Shown here piece by piece: positions 42,387 through 51,402 of a DNA stretch of 64,000 bases (position 1 is its first letter; each line of letters begins with the position of its first letter). Source of the DNA: Suilimivivens aceti (lineage in GTDB: Bacteria > Bacillota > Clostridia > Lachnospirales > Lachnospiraceae); contig NZ_JAOQKJ010000007.1 of assembly GCF_025567405.1 (NCBI RefSeq), positions 124,001 through 188,000 of the forward strand. The letters run 5' to 3'. The notes under the pieces were generated by a model. It did no database searches, was not told the origin of the DNA, and was given only the letters and a program-made list of their open reading frames with translations. The position numbers and the translations under genes were made by a program.

Positions 42387-45300
42387 ATGGCATTTACGCA
42401 TCTTCATGTACATACAGAATACAGTCTTCTGGACGGTTCCAACAAAATAAAGGAATATGTCAGGCGTGTTAAGGAGCTTGGCATGGACAGTGCAGCGATC
42501 ACAGACCATGGCGTTATGTATGGGGTGATCGATTTTTATAAAGCATGCAGGGCAGAGGGGATCAGGCCGATCCTTGGCTGTGAGGTCTATGTGGCACCCA
42601 ATTCCCGTTTTGATAAGGAGCTGACTGGAGGGGATGACAGATATTATCATCTGGTGCTCCTTGCAGAAAACAATACCGGCTATAATAATCTGACCAGGAT
42701 CGTAAGCCGTGGATTTACCGAGGGGTATTACTATAAGCCCAGGGTAGATATGGAGCTGCTACAGGAATTCCATGAGGGCATTATAGCCCTTTCTGCCTGT
42801 CTGGCAGGAGAGGTACAGCGCTATATCACCAAAGGGCTTTATGATGAGGCAAAGAAGACGGCACTGAAGTATCAGGCATGCTTTGGCAAGGGCAATTATT
42901 TTCTGGAGCTGCAGGATCACGGACTGCCGGAGCAGAAGATGGTCAATACGGCGCTGCTGCAGATGAGTAAGGAGCTGGATATTCCGCTGGTAGCGACCAA
43001 TGATGTGCATTATACCTATAAGGAGGATGTAAAGCCACACGATATCCTGCTTTGCCTCCAGACCGGCAAGAAGCTGGCAGATGAAGACAGAATGCGTTAC
43101 GTGGGCGGTCAGTACTATGTGAAGAGTGAAGAGGAGATGAAGGCTCTTTTCCCTTATGCATGGGAAGCCGTGGAGAATACCCAGAGGGTTGCGGACAGAT
43201 GTAACGTGGAGATCGAGTTTGGCGTGACCAAGCTGCCTCATTTTGAAGTGCCGGAGGGATATGATTCCTGGACTTATCTAAACAAGCTCTGTACAGACGG
43301 ACTGAAGGAGCGTTATGGGGATGAGAATGCACCAGCCGGGAAAACGGGACAGACCTTAAGAGAACGCCTTGATTATGAGCTTTCTGTTATCAAGACTATG
43401 GGGTACGTGGATTATTTCCTGATCGTGTGGGATTTTATCAATTATGCCAAGTCCAATCAGATCATGGTGGGACCGGGGCGTGGTTCTGCGGCGGGAAGTA
43501 TTGTTTCCTATACGCTGAAGATCACGGATATTGACCCGATCAAGTATAATCTGCTGTTTGAACGCTTCCTGAACCCGGAGCGTGTGTCCATGCCCGATAT
43601 TGATATTGATTTCTGCTTCGAAAGAAGACAGGAGGTTATTGACTATGTCAGCCGAAAATATGGCAAGGAAAAGGTGGTCCAGATCGTAACCTTCGGTACA
43701 CTGGCGGCAAAGGGTGTGATCCGTGATGTGGGAAGAGTGATGGATCTTCCTTATAATTATGTAGACAGTCTTGCCAAGATGATCCCGCAGGAGCTGAATA
43801 TCACCATTGATAAGGCGCTGCAGATGAATCCGGAGCTGCGGGGACTGTATGAGAGTGATCCCAAGGTGAAGGAACTGATCGATATGAGCAAACGTCTTGA
43901 GGGTCTGCCAAGGCACACATCCATGCATGCAGCCGGTGTCGTGATCTGTTCCAGACCCGCAGAGGAGCTGGTACCGCTTTCGAGAGGTGCCGATGGTTCG
44001 ATCACGACCCAGTTTACCATGACGACCATTGAAGAGCTGGGGCTTCTGAAAATGGATTTTCTGGGACTCCGTACCCTGACTGTGATCCGGGATGCGGTAG
44101 CCCTTGTGAAGAAGAGTAAGGGCGTTTCTGTTAATATCGATCAGATCGATTATGATGATAAAAAGGTGTTTGCATCCCTTTCCACGGGAAAGACGGACGG
44201 TGTGTTCCAGCTGGAAAGCGGGGGCATGAAAAACTTCATGAAGGAGCTGAAACCGGAGAACCTGGAGGATGTGATCGCAGGAATTTCCCTGTACCGTCCG
44301 GGTCCCATGGACTTTATTCCAAAGTACATCAAAGGTAAAAACAGTGAAGGATCTATCGTGTACAGCTGTCCGCAGCTTAAGCCGATCCTGGCACCGACCT
44401 ATGGCTGTATCGTATATCAGGAGCAGGTTATGCAGATCGTGAGGGATCTTGGGGGCTATACCCTTGGACGAAGCGATTTGGTGCGGCGTGCCATGAGTAA
44501 GAAGAAACAGGCGGTCATGGAAAAGGAGCGTGCTAACTTCATTTACGGAAATGAAGAGGAGGGTGTGCCCGGCTGTGTGGCAAAGGGTATTTCAGAGCAG
44601 GTAGCTTCCGGAATCTATGATGACATGATGGATTTCGCCAAATATGCATTTAATAAGTCCCATGCGGCCTGTTATGCGGTGGTTGCCTATCAGACAGCTT
44701 ACCTGAAATATTACTATCCGGTAGAATTTATGGCGGCGCTTATGACTTCTGTGATTGATAATCCCGGAAAGGTGGCAGAATATATTATGGTGTGCCGCAG
44801 TATGGGGATCAGCATCCTGCCGCCTGACATCAATCAGGGAGAAAGCGGCTTTTCTGTAAAGGACAGATCCATCCGCTATGCACTGACAGCAATCAAGAGC
44901 GTGGGACGGCCTGTGATCGAAGCTGTTGTGAAGGAGCGGAATGAGCACGGTGAATTCCTGAATCTGAAGGATTTTATCAGCCGTATGTCCGATAAGGAGA
45001 TCAACAAAAAGGCGATTGAGAACTTTATCAAGGCCGGGGCTTTTGACAGTCTGCCCGGTACCAGAAAACAATTTATGGTAGCTTACGGGAAGATCATGGA
45101 TCATATCGTGAAGGACCGTAAGAACAATATGGCAGGACAGATGAGTCTTTTTGACCTGGTTTCCACAGAAGAAAAGGAGGAGTTTGATATCCGCCTTCCT
45201 GATGTTGGGGAGTATCCAAAGGAGATGCTCCTTGCCTTTGAAAAGGAGGTGCTTGGTGTCTATGTCAGCGGGCATCCGCTTGAAGAACAGGAGGAGCTCT

Positions 45301-45875
45301 GGAAAAAAGGGATCACCAATACCACAGCAGACTTTGTACTGAATGAGGAAACGGGTATTCCGATAGTGAAGGATGGCGCCAGTGCCACGATCGGCGGCCT
45401 GATCGCAGATAGAAAGATCAAGTATACAAAGAATGACAAGATCATGGCATTTCTGCAGATCGAGGATCTGCTTGGCAGCGTGGAGGTCATTGTTTTTCCA
45501 AGAGACTATGAAAAATACAACAGCAGGCTTGTAGAAGATGGTAAGGTCTTTATTAAAGGCCGTGTATCTCTTGAGGAGGACCGGGATGGCAAGCTGATCT
45601 GTGAAAGGATCACTTCCTTTGATGAAATCCCAAAGAAGCTATGGATCCGATTCCCCACTATGGAGGCATATGAAGCAGGGATCGAGGATCTTTTAAGGGA
45701 TATCTCGGAGTCAGAAGGGAATGACAGTGTTGTTCTTTATATAGAAGATAAAAAGCAGATGAAAAAACTGCCTCCGGGAAGAAACGTAAATGCAGATGAG
45801 GCTCTTTATGATGCCTTATGTAAAAAGTATGGAAAAGATAACATAAAAATAGCATGGGACGTGAAAAAAGATTGA
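42387..45875 (+). CDS. dnaE: DNA polymerase III alpha subunit
   Basis: This is a 1162-residue protein. The N-terminal PHP domain (HLHVHTEYSLLDGSNKI) is followed by a C-family polymerase core with GPGRGSAAGSIVSY and the catalytic MPDIDIDFCFERR, tandem HhH, and an OB fold near 1000-1080 (ASATIGGLIADRKIKYTKND). In clostridia this enzyme works beside PolC at the replication fork. AAAGGAAA lies before the ATG. It appears to be a single-gene unit between a terminator and the pfkA promoter. Confidence 0.97.
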   Translation: MAFTHLHVHTEYSLLDGSNKIKEYVRRVKELGMDSAAITDHGVMYGVIDFYKACRAEGIRPILGCEVYVAPNSRFDKELTGGDDRYYHLVLLAENNTGYNNLTRIVSRGFTEGYYYKPRVDMELLQEFHEGIIALSACLAGEVQRYITKGLYDEAKKTALKYQACFGKGNYFLELQDHGLPEQKMVNTALLQMSKELDIPLVATNDVHYTYKEDVKPHDILLCLQTGKKLADEDRMRYVGGQYYVKSEEEMKALFPYAWEAVENTQRVADRCNVEIEFGVTKLPHFEVPEGYDSWTYLNKLCTDGLKERYGDENAPAGKTGQTLRERLDYELSVIKTMGYVDYFLIVWDFINYAKSNQIMVGPGRGSAAGSIVSYTLKITDIDPIKYNLLFERFLNPERVSMPDIDIDFCFERRQEVIDYVSRKYGKEKVVQIVTFGTLAAKGVIRDVGRVMDLPYNYVDSLAKMIPQELNITIDKALQMNPELRGLYESDPKVKELIDMSKRLEGLPRHTSMHAAGVVICSRPAEELVPLSRGADGSITTQFTMTTIEELGLLKMDFLGLRTLTVIRDAVALVKKSKGVSVNIDQIDYDDKKVFASLSTGKTDGVFQLESGGMKNFMKELKPENLEDVIAGISLYRPGPMDFIPKYIKGKNSEGSIVYSCPQLKPILAPTYGCIVYQEQVMQIVRDLGGYTLGRSDLVRRAMSKKKQAVMEKERANFIYGNEEEGVPGCVAKGISEQVASGIYDDMMDFAKYAFNKSHAACYAVVAYQTAYLKYYYPVEFMAALMTSVIDNPGKVAEYIMVCRSMGISILPPDINQGESGFSVKDRSIRYALTAIKSVGRPVIEAVVKERNEHGEFLNLKDFISRMSDKEINKKAIENFIKAGAFDSLPGTRKQFMVAYGKIMDHIVKDRKNNMAGQMSLFDLVSTEEKEEFDIRLPDVGEYPKEMLLAFEKEVLGVYVSGHPLEEQEELWKKGITNTTADFVLNEETGIPIVKDGASATIGGLIADRKIKYTKNDKIMAFLQIEDLLGSVEVIVFPRDYEKYNSRLVEDGKVFIKGRVSLEEDRDGKLICERITSFDEIPKKLWIRFPTMEAYEAGIEDLLRDISESEGNDSVVLYIEDKKQMKKLPPGRNVNADEALYDALCKKYGKDNIKIAWDVKKD

Positions 45876-45900
45876 AATAGGCAGAAAAAAGGGTTAAAAT
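45872..45900 (+). promoter_or_regulatory. pfkA promoter
   Basis: -35 TTGAAA (45872-45877, partly over the dnaE stop), 17-bp spacer, -10 TAAAAT (45895-45900), 49 bases before the start codon. Confidence 0.65.
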
Positions 45901-45949
45901 AACCTCAAATCAGAGAGGAATCTGAAGATACGGAAAGGATTGGGAGCAT

Positions 45950-46924
45950 ATGGCAAAGGAAATTAAGACCATTGGTGTTCTGACCAGCGGCGGTGATGCC
46001 CCGGGTATGAATGCGGCAATCCGTGCAGTTGTCAGAAAAGCAATTGCAAACGGTGTTAAGGTTAAGGGAATCAAGAAGGGCTATAAGGGCCTGTTAAATG
46101 AAGAGATCATTGATATGGAAAAGAAGGATGTTTCCGATACCATTGAGCGTGGTGGAACGATCCTTGGAACAGCAAGATGTCCGGAGTTCAAGACAGAGGA
46201 AACCCAGCTGAAGGCAGCAGAGATCTGCCAGAAGCATGGAATTGACGGTCTGGTTGTCATTGGCGGTGATGGTTCTTACAGAGGAGCACAGGCACTGGCA
46301 AGACATGGGATCAATACTATCGGACTTCCGGGAACTATCGACCTGGATATTGCCTGTACAGAATATACGATCGGATTTGATACAGCGATCAACACGGCCA
46401 TGCAGGCAATCGATAAGATCAGGGACACCTCTTCCTCCCATGAAAGATGCAGTATTATTGAAGTAATGGGCAGAAATGCAGGATATATTGCATTGTGGTG
46501 CGGTGTTGCCAATGGAGCGGAGGATATTCTGCTTCCTGAGAAATATGACTTTAACGAACAGAATATCATTAATAATATTATCAATAACAGAAAGCGTGGG
46601 AAGACCCATCACATTATCATCAATGCGGAGGGTATCGGACATTCTACATCCATGGCGAGAAGGATTGAAGCAGCAACAGGAATCGAGACAAGAGCTACGA
46701 TTCTTGGCTATATGCAGCGTGGAGGAAGTCCTACCTGTAAGGATCGTTTCTATGCCTCTATTATGGGAGCGTATGCAGCTGATATTATCTGCGAGGGAAA
46801 GAGCAATCGTGTAGTTGGCTATCAGCATGGTGAGTTTGTTGATTTTGATATTGAGGATGCGCTGGCTATGCAGAAGACGATCCCGGAATATCAGTATCAG
46901 GTCAGCAGGATCCTGTCCCTGTAA
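45950..46924 (+). CDS. pfkA: ATP-dependent 6-phosphofructokinase
   Basis: This 324-residue protein phosphorylates fructose-6-P in glycolysis. GVLTSGGDAPGMNAAIRAV binds ATP, and GGDGSYRGA has the glycine that marks ATP rather than PPi use. GTIDLDIACTEYTIGFDTA is the substrate loop; both catalytic aspartates are kept, although the usual Asn between them is Leu. GYMQRGGSPTCKDR closes the core. It stands alone with its own promoter and terminator. Confidence 0.95.
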   Translation: MAKEIKTIGVLTSGGDAPGMNAAIRAVVRKAIANGVKVKGIKKGYKGLLNEEIIDMEKKDVSDTIERGGTILGTARCPEFKTEETQLKAAEICQKHGIDGLVVIGGDGSYRGAQALARHGINTIGLPGTIDLDIACTEYTIGFDTAINTAMQAIDKIRDTSSSHERCSIIEVMGRNAGYIALWCGVANGAEDILLPEKYDFNEQNIINNIINNRKRGKTHHIIINAEGIGHSTSMARRIEAATGIETRATILGYMQRGGSPTCKDRFYASIMGAYAADIICEGKSNRVVGYQHGEFVDFDIEDALAMQKTIPEYQYQVSRILSL

Positions 46925-46959
46925 GACGGATATAGTAGATAATCTGACACAACGCAATG

Positions 46960-46985
46960 AGGCGGAGTTTTTACTCCGCCTTTTT
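46960..46985 (+). terminator. pfkA terminator
   Basis: A 9-bp stem (46960-46968 and 46973-46981) with a TTTT loop and a run of five T residues. Confidence 0.9.
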
Positions 46986-47000
46986 CTACAGGAGGATTAT

Positions 47001-47840
47001 ATGATTTCCAGTACAGCAAACAGCCGGGTGAAGCATGTAGTACAGCTTCGTGAAAAGGGCAGAGAGCGAAAAAAGGAAGGTGTTTTTCTGGCAGAGGGTA
47101 TCAGAATGTTTCAGGAAACACCAGTCAGCAGGATCAGGGAATTATATATGGAAGAAACACTGGCAGAACGGCCGCAGACAGAAGATTTTTCTGAAAAAAT
47201 CGAAGCCTGCAGACAGGCAGGTATTTTCGTCGAAACAGTCAGCAGTGAGGTCATGAAAAAGATGGCGGATACCATGTCACCACAGGGAGTACTGGTGGTG
47301 GCAGAGATGTTTGCTTATCAGCCGGAAGAGCTGATCCGGGAGGCAGTAAAGAGAAGGGAACAAGAAGGAAGGGATCCTTTGTTCCTGCTTCTTGAGGATG
47401 TGCAGGATCCAGGGAACCTTGGAACGATGATCCGTACAGCAGAAGGAGCCGGGGCAGACGGGATTTTTATGACAGAAGGGTGCGTGGATGTATATAATCC
47501 CAAAACCATCCGTTCAACAATGGGATCACTGTACCGGATGCCCTTTGTATGCGGAGCATCTCTTCTGGAGGTGACAGCTCTTCTGAAAAGGGAGAAGATC
47601 ACTACCTATGCAGCCCACCTGAAGGGCGAGAAATTTTTCCATGAAGTAGATTACCATGGAGGCAGTGCCTTCCTGATTGGAAATGAGGGAAATGGACTGC
47701 GGGAGGAAACAGCGGATCTGGCGGATACCTATCTGAAGATCCCCATGGAGGGGAAGCTGGAGTCATTAAATGCGGCTATGGCAGCAGGACTTCTGATGTA
47801 TCAGAGCCGGTATGGAGGAGCAGACAGTGCATGGCACTGA
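47001..47840 (+). CDS. SpoU/TrmH-family RNA 2'-O-methyltransferase
   Basis: This 279-residue protein has an N-terminal RNA 2'-O-ribose substrate-binding domain (about 1-100) and a knotted SPOUT methyltransferase domain. The signatures are LEDVQDPGNLGTMIRTAEGAG, FLIGNEGNGL and MEGKLESLNAAMAAGLLMY. It probably methylates rRNA or tRNA ribose (RlmB or TsnR-like). The long open frame upstream to 46815 crosses the pfkA terminator; the ATG at 47001 has AGGAGG and is the real start. Confidence 0.92.
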   Translation: MISSTANSRVKHVVQLREKGRERKKEGVFLAEGIRMFQETPVSRIRELYMEETLAERPQTEDFSEKIEACRQAGIFVETVSSEVMKKMADTMSPQGVLVVAEMFAYQPEELIREAVKRREQEGRDPLFLLLEDVQDPGNLGTMIRTAEGAGADGIFMTEGCVDVYNPKTIRSTMGSLYRMPFVCGASLLEVTALLKREKITTYAAHLKGEKFFHEVDYHGGSAFLIGNEGNGLREETADLADTYLKIPMEGKLESLNAAMAAGLLMYQSRYGGADSAWH

Positions 47841-47864
47841 AAATGATAAAAAGGAGGAACTTGG

Positions 47865-48659
47865 GTGAAAATTGGATTTATTGGACTTGGTAATATGGCA
47901 AAGGCCATGATCGGTGGTATGCTTTCCAAAGAGATCGTCAGAAAAGAGGATATCATCGGATCAGCAAAAACGGAGCATACACTGGATCAGGTGAACCAGA
48001 TGTATGGAATCATGACAACATCAGATAATCAGCTTGTAGCAAAAGAAGCGGATATCCTTTTCCTTGCCATCAAGCCGCAGTTTTTCGGGGAGGTGCTTCC
48101 TGAGATCAGGGGAGTCCTTCGGAAGGAGGCTCTGATCGTCAGCATTGCAGCGGGCAAGACCATTGCAGATATCGAAGGACTGCTGTCTGCGGATATCAAG
48201 CTGGTACGCTGTATGCCAAATACCCCGGCTCTTGTCGGAGAAGGCTGTACCGGCGCCTGCCGGAACGGGCATGTCAGCGATGAAGAGATGGAAGTCTGCA
48301 TGAAGCTGCTTAGAAGCTTCGGAGTAGCTGAAGAAGTGCCGGAGCGGCTGATCAATGCAGTGGCCGGAGTCAGTGGATGCTCACCTGCATATGTATTCCA
48401 GTTCCTTGAGGCACTGGCAGACGGAGCAGTGCTTGCAGGTATGCCAAGAAAGCAGGCATATACCTTTGCTGCGCAGGCGGTTCTTGGCAGTGCAAAGCTG
48501 ATGCTGGAGACCGGAAAGCACCCGGGCGAACTGAAGGATATGGTAACCTCCCCTGCCGGAACGACCATTGAAGGCGTCCGGGTTCTGGAGGAGAAGGGCT
48601 TTCGCGGTGCAGTGATCGATGCCGTAAAAGCATCTGTTGAAAAATCTGAAAATATGTAA
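47865..48659 (+). CDS. proC: pyrroline-5-carboxylate reductase
   Basis: This 264-residue protein catalyses the last step of proline synthesis. GFIGLGNMAKAMIGGM binds NAD(P)H, LVRCMPNTPALVGEG and AGVSGCSPAYVFQFLEALADGAVLAGM are the ProC signatures, and the C-terminal SPAGTTIEGVRVLEE is conserved. The GTG start at 47865 has AAGGAGG upstream. It is probably in one transcript with the methyltransferase gene. Confidence 0.95.
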   Translation: MKIGFIGLGNMAKAMIGGMLSKEIVRKEDIIGSAKTEHTLDQVNQMYGIMTTSDNQLVAKEADILFLAIKPQFFGEVLPEIRGVLRKEALIVSIAAGKTIADIEGLLSADIKLVRCMPNTPALVGEGCTGACRNGHVSDEEMEVCMKLLRSFGVAEEVPERLINAVAGVSGCSPAYVFQFLEALADGAVLAGMPRKQAYTFAAQAVLGSAKLMLETGKHPGELKDMVTSPAGTTIEGVRVLEEKGFRGAVIDAVKASVEKSENM

Positions 48660-48669
48660 TTTTTATGTA

Positions 48670-48698
48670 ACAAAATTACTAAAAAACGGTAATTTTGT
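48670..48698 (+). terminator. hairpin after proC
   Basis: Perfect 10-bp arms ACAAAATTAC (48670-48679) and GTAATTTTGT (48689-48698) with a 9-base loop, eleven bases after the proC stop. It is AT-rich and followed by few T residues, so it is a weak terminator candidate. Confidence 0.5.
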
Positions 48699-48729
48699 CG
48701 ACTAAAAAATCTGTGTTTTCTCGGGAAAC

Positions 48730-48758
48730 TTGACAAGATTAGGTCAATTTGCTATGAT
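48730..48758 (+). promoter_or_regulatory. promoter of the SleB-type hydrolase gene
   Basis: -35 TTGACA (48730-48735, full consensus), 17-bp spacer, -10 TATGAT (48753-48758) with TG one base upstream. The leader is about 90 bases long. Confidence 0.85.
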
Positions 48759-48850
48759 TGTTCGCATATTTATCGTAATAAAAATGTAATAAATTACCAA
48801 ATAGACGATGGAAGAACAATCAGTATCGATCGTATCACGGAGGTATCCTA

Positions 48851-49933
48851 ATGATACAGAGAAAACAGCTGTATTTTTTGTGTGCGGCAGTAGTGCTTTT
48901 CCTGACCTGCTTTTTCCTTGTATCCATGAGATCACAAGCGGCGGAGAAGAAGGAGGAGTATGAGTTTCCCGTATCAGGTGTGGCAGAGGTGCTGGATCCC
49001 AGTGCACTTAGCAATGATGCACCTGTAGAGGAAGAGAAAGAACTGAACATAAACCAGAAGTTTGAAAATGAAAAGGCACGAATGGAGAAGGAGCTGGCTA
49101 TGGCAAATGTCCAGAATGCCCTGAACATCCGTGCAGAGGCTGACGAAAAGTCCGAGAAGGTAGGTTACCTTTATAAGGACTGTGGCGGTACTATCCTTGA
49201 AAGAAAGGATGGATGGACCAGGATCAAATCAGGCAATGTGATCGGCTGGGCCAAGGACGAATATCTTCTGTTTGGGGAAGAGGCCAAGGCTATGGCTGAG
49301 GATGTTGGAAACTGGATCGTTACCCTGGATGTTTCGGCGGTAAGAGTCCGCAAGGAGCCAAGCATGGATGCTGAGATCTACGGTCTGCTTGCCTATGATG
49401 ATTCTGTGGAATTTATTGACGAAGTGAATAACAGCTGGATCAGTGTAGATTATAATGATGAAGTGGGATACGTCAATACCGATTTTATCAATGTGAAATT
49501 CCATATTGATGAAGGAGAAACCATGGAGGTCATCAAGGTCAGGGAGCAGGAGGAAGCAGAGCGGAAGCGTAAGGCAAACCGTGGTGCTGTATCGGCAGAT
49601 GCGGATGAGGTCCGGCTTCTTGGGGCATTGATCTACTGTGAGGCAGGAAATCAGCCTTATGAAGGAAAGCTTGGCGTAGGTGCGGTTGTTATGAACCGTG
49701 TCAGAAGCGGTGCCTATCCCAATACCATTCATGCCGTTATTTATGCGTCTGGTCAGTTTACACCTGCCATGACAGGCAAGGTGGCGAGAGCCTATGAAGG
49801 AAATGTACCGGAGTCATGTCTTCAGGCAGCCCAGGCTGCTATTAACGGGGAAACGACTATCGGGGATGCAACGCATTTCCGCCGGGCGGGCAAGCGTGAG
49901 GGTTATGTGATCGGAGATCATGTTTTCTGGTAG
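48851..49933 (+). CDS. SH3-domain cell-wall hydrolase with SleB/CwlJ-type catalytic domain
   Basis: This is a 360-residue protein. A signal or anchor helix (about 8-28) is followed by a charged linker, two bacterial SH3 domains (about 75-140 and 150-215; NVQNALNIRAEADEKSEKVG, DVSAVRVRKEPSMDAE) and a Hydrolase_2 domain (about 254-360). The latter has ALIYCEAGNQPYEGKLGVGAVVMNRV, with the catalytic Glu, and DATHFRRAG at the end. Relatives are spore-cortex lytic enzymes, but SH3-bearing forms are also found in vegetative cells. GGAGG precedes the ATG. Confidence 0.9.
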   Translation: MIQRKQLYFLCAAVVLFLTCFFLVSMRSQAAEKKEEYEFPVSGVAEVLDPSALSNDAPVEEEKELNINQKFENEKARMEKELAMANVQNALNIRAEADEKSEKVGYLYKDCGGTILERKDGWTRIKSGNVIGWAKDEYLLFGEEAKAMAEDVGNWIVTLDVSAVRVRKEPSMDAEIYGLLAYDDSVEFIDEVNNSWISVDYNDEVGYVNTDFINVKFHIDEGETMEVIKVREQEEAERKRKANRGAVSADADEVRLLGALIYCEAGNQPYEGKLGVGAVVMNRVRSGAYPNTIHAVIYASGQFTPAMTGKVARAYEGNVPESCLQAAQAAINGETTIGDATHFRRAGKREGYVIGDHVFW

Positions 49934-49947
49934 AGAAGGAGGAGCCT

Positions 49948-50403
49948 ATGAGTGAGGTAACAATCTGGCTTGCAGTTCTTGTTGTATGTGTGGGAATTGA
50001 GATTGCAACCATGGGGCTGACGACTATATGGTTTGCAGGGGGAGCACTTGTGAGTGCCATACTGGCGGCTCTGAATGCACCGCTATGGCTTCAGATCGTG
50101 GCATTCTTTGTGGTATCATTGATCCTGCTTTATTTGACAAGACCTGTTGCAGTGAAGTATTTTAATAAGGACAGAGTAAAGACCAATGTTGAGAGCCTGA
50201 TCGGCAGACAGGCCATTGTGATCAGCGAGATTGATAATCTGCAGGGGATCGGACAGGTTACTGTGGGTGGTCAGGAATGGAGCGCAAGGAGTGTGAAGGA
50301 TGATGTACAGCTGCCTGTAGGGAGTGTTGTGGTTGTCCGGTCCGTGAGCGGTGTGAAGCTGATCGTGGAGGAGAAGGATCTCTCAGCGGAGAATAAACAG
50401 TAA
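49948..50403 (+). CDS. NfeD-family membrane protein
   Basis: This 151-residue short-type NfeD has two or three hydrophobic helices (to about residue 75) and a C-terminal OB-fold (VESLIGRQAIVISEI, GQVTVGGQEWSARS, VVVVRSVSGVKLIVEE). Short NfeD proteins work with SPFH proteins in membrane microdomains, and the SPFH gene follows after 44 bases. GGAGGAG precedes the ATG. Confidence 0.9.
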   Translation: MSEVTIWLAVLVVCVGIEIATMGLTTIWFAGGALVSAILAALNAPLWLQIVAFFVVSLILLYLTRPVAVKYFNKDRVKTNVESLIGRQAIVISEIDNLQGIGQVTVGGQEWSARSVKDDVQLPVGSVVVVRSVSGVKLIVEEKDLSAENKQ

Positions 50404-50447
50404 ATAGGGCGTCAGATAGTTCTGACAGAGAAAGAAGAGGTTTTTTT

Positions 50448-51368
50448 ATGGGAGTTGTAGTGCTTGTATTATTGATACTTATCGTACTGATCCTGGCATC
50501 CTGCGTAAAGATCGTACCGCAGGCATATGCTTATGTAGTAGAGAGACTGGGCGCTTATCAGGGAACCTGGTCTGTTGGTCTTCATATTAAAATGCCATTG
50601 ATCGACAGAGTGGCGAAGAAGATCAATCTGAAGGAACAGGTAGTGGATTTTGCACCGCAGCCTGTTATTACCAAGGATAATGTAACCATGAGGATTGATA
50701 CTGTTGTATTTTTCCAGATTACGGATCCGAAGCTGTTTGCCTATGGAGTGGAGAACCCGATCATGGCGATCGAGAACCTGACAGCAACAACCCTTCGTAA
50801 TATCATCGGAGATCTGGAGCTGGATCAGACACTGACATCAAGAGAGACTATTAATACCAAGATGAGGGCAAGCCTTGATGAGGCCACAGATCCATGGGGC
50901 ATCAAGGTGAACCGTGTAGAACTTAAGAATATCATTCCGCCGGCAGAGATCCAGAACGCCATGGAAAGACAGATGAAGGCAGAACGTGAGCGAAGAGAAG
51001 CAGTAACACGTGCAGAGGGTGAAAAGAAAGCAAGCGTTACTGTAGCAGAGGGTAAGAAGGAAGCAGCGATTCTGGAAGCGCAGGCAGAGAAGCAGTCAGC
51101 AATCCTCCGTGCAGAGGCACAGAAGGAAAAGATGATCCGTGAGGCAGAGGGTGAAGCGGAAGCGATCCTGAAGGTACAGCAGGCAACGGCAGATGGTATC
51201 CGTATGATCCGTGAAGCCGGTGCGGATGAAGCAGTACTCCGCATTAAGAGTCTGGAAGCGTTTGAAAGGGCTGCAGACGGTAAGGCGACCAAGATCATTA
51301 TCCCCTCTGAGATCCAGGGAATTGCAGGACTTGCAGCATCCGTGAAAGAGCTTGTTTCTGACAAATAA
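50448..51368 (+). CDS. SPFH/band 7 protein (stomatin/QmcA-like)
   Basis: This 306-residue protein has an N-terminal membrane helix (about 1-20), an SPFH domain (CVKIVPQAYAYVVERLGAY, VDFAPQPVITKDNVTMRIDTVV, TLRNIIGDLELDQTLTSR) and a long Ala/Glu/Lys-rich coiled coil (about 170-270) that drives oligomerisation. It forms membrane rings with its NfeD partner encoded upstream. GAAGAGG precedes the ATG. Confidence 0.94.
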   Translation: MGVVVLVLLILIVLILASCVKIVPQAYAYVVERLGAYQGTWSVGLHIKMPLIDRVAKKINLKEQVVDFAPQPVITKDNVTMRIDTVVFFQITDPKLFAYGVENPIMAIENLTATTLRNIIGDLELDQTLTSRETINTKMRASLDEATDPWGIKVNRVELKNIIPPAEIQNAMERQMKAERERREAVTRAEGEKKASVTVAEGKKEAAILEAQAEKQSAILRAEAQKEKMIREAEGEAEAILKVQQATADGIRMIREAGADEAVLRIKSLEAFERAADGKATKIIIPSEIQGIAGLAASVKELVSDK

Positions 51369-51402
51369 AAGCAGACAGAACGAAAGAACAGAGGACAGCA
51401 GT

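Noticed and set aside
46815..47000. long N-terminal extension of the SpoU methyltransferase
   Set aside because: The extension overlaps pfkA and crosses its terminator; AGGAGG before the ATG at 47001 marks the real start.
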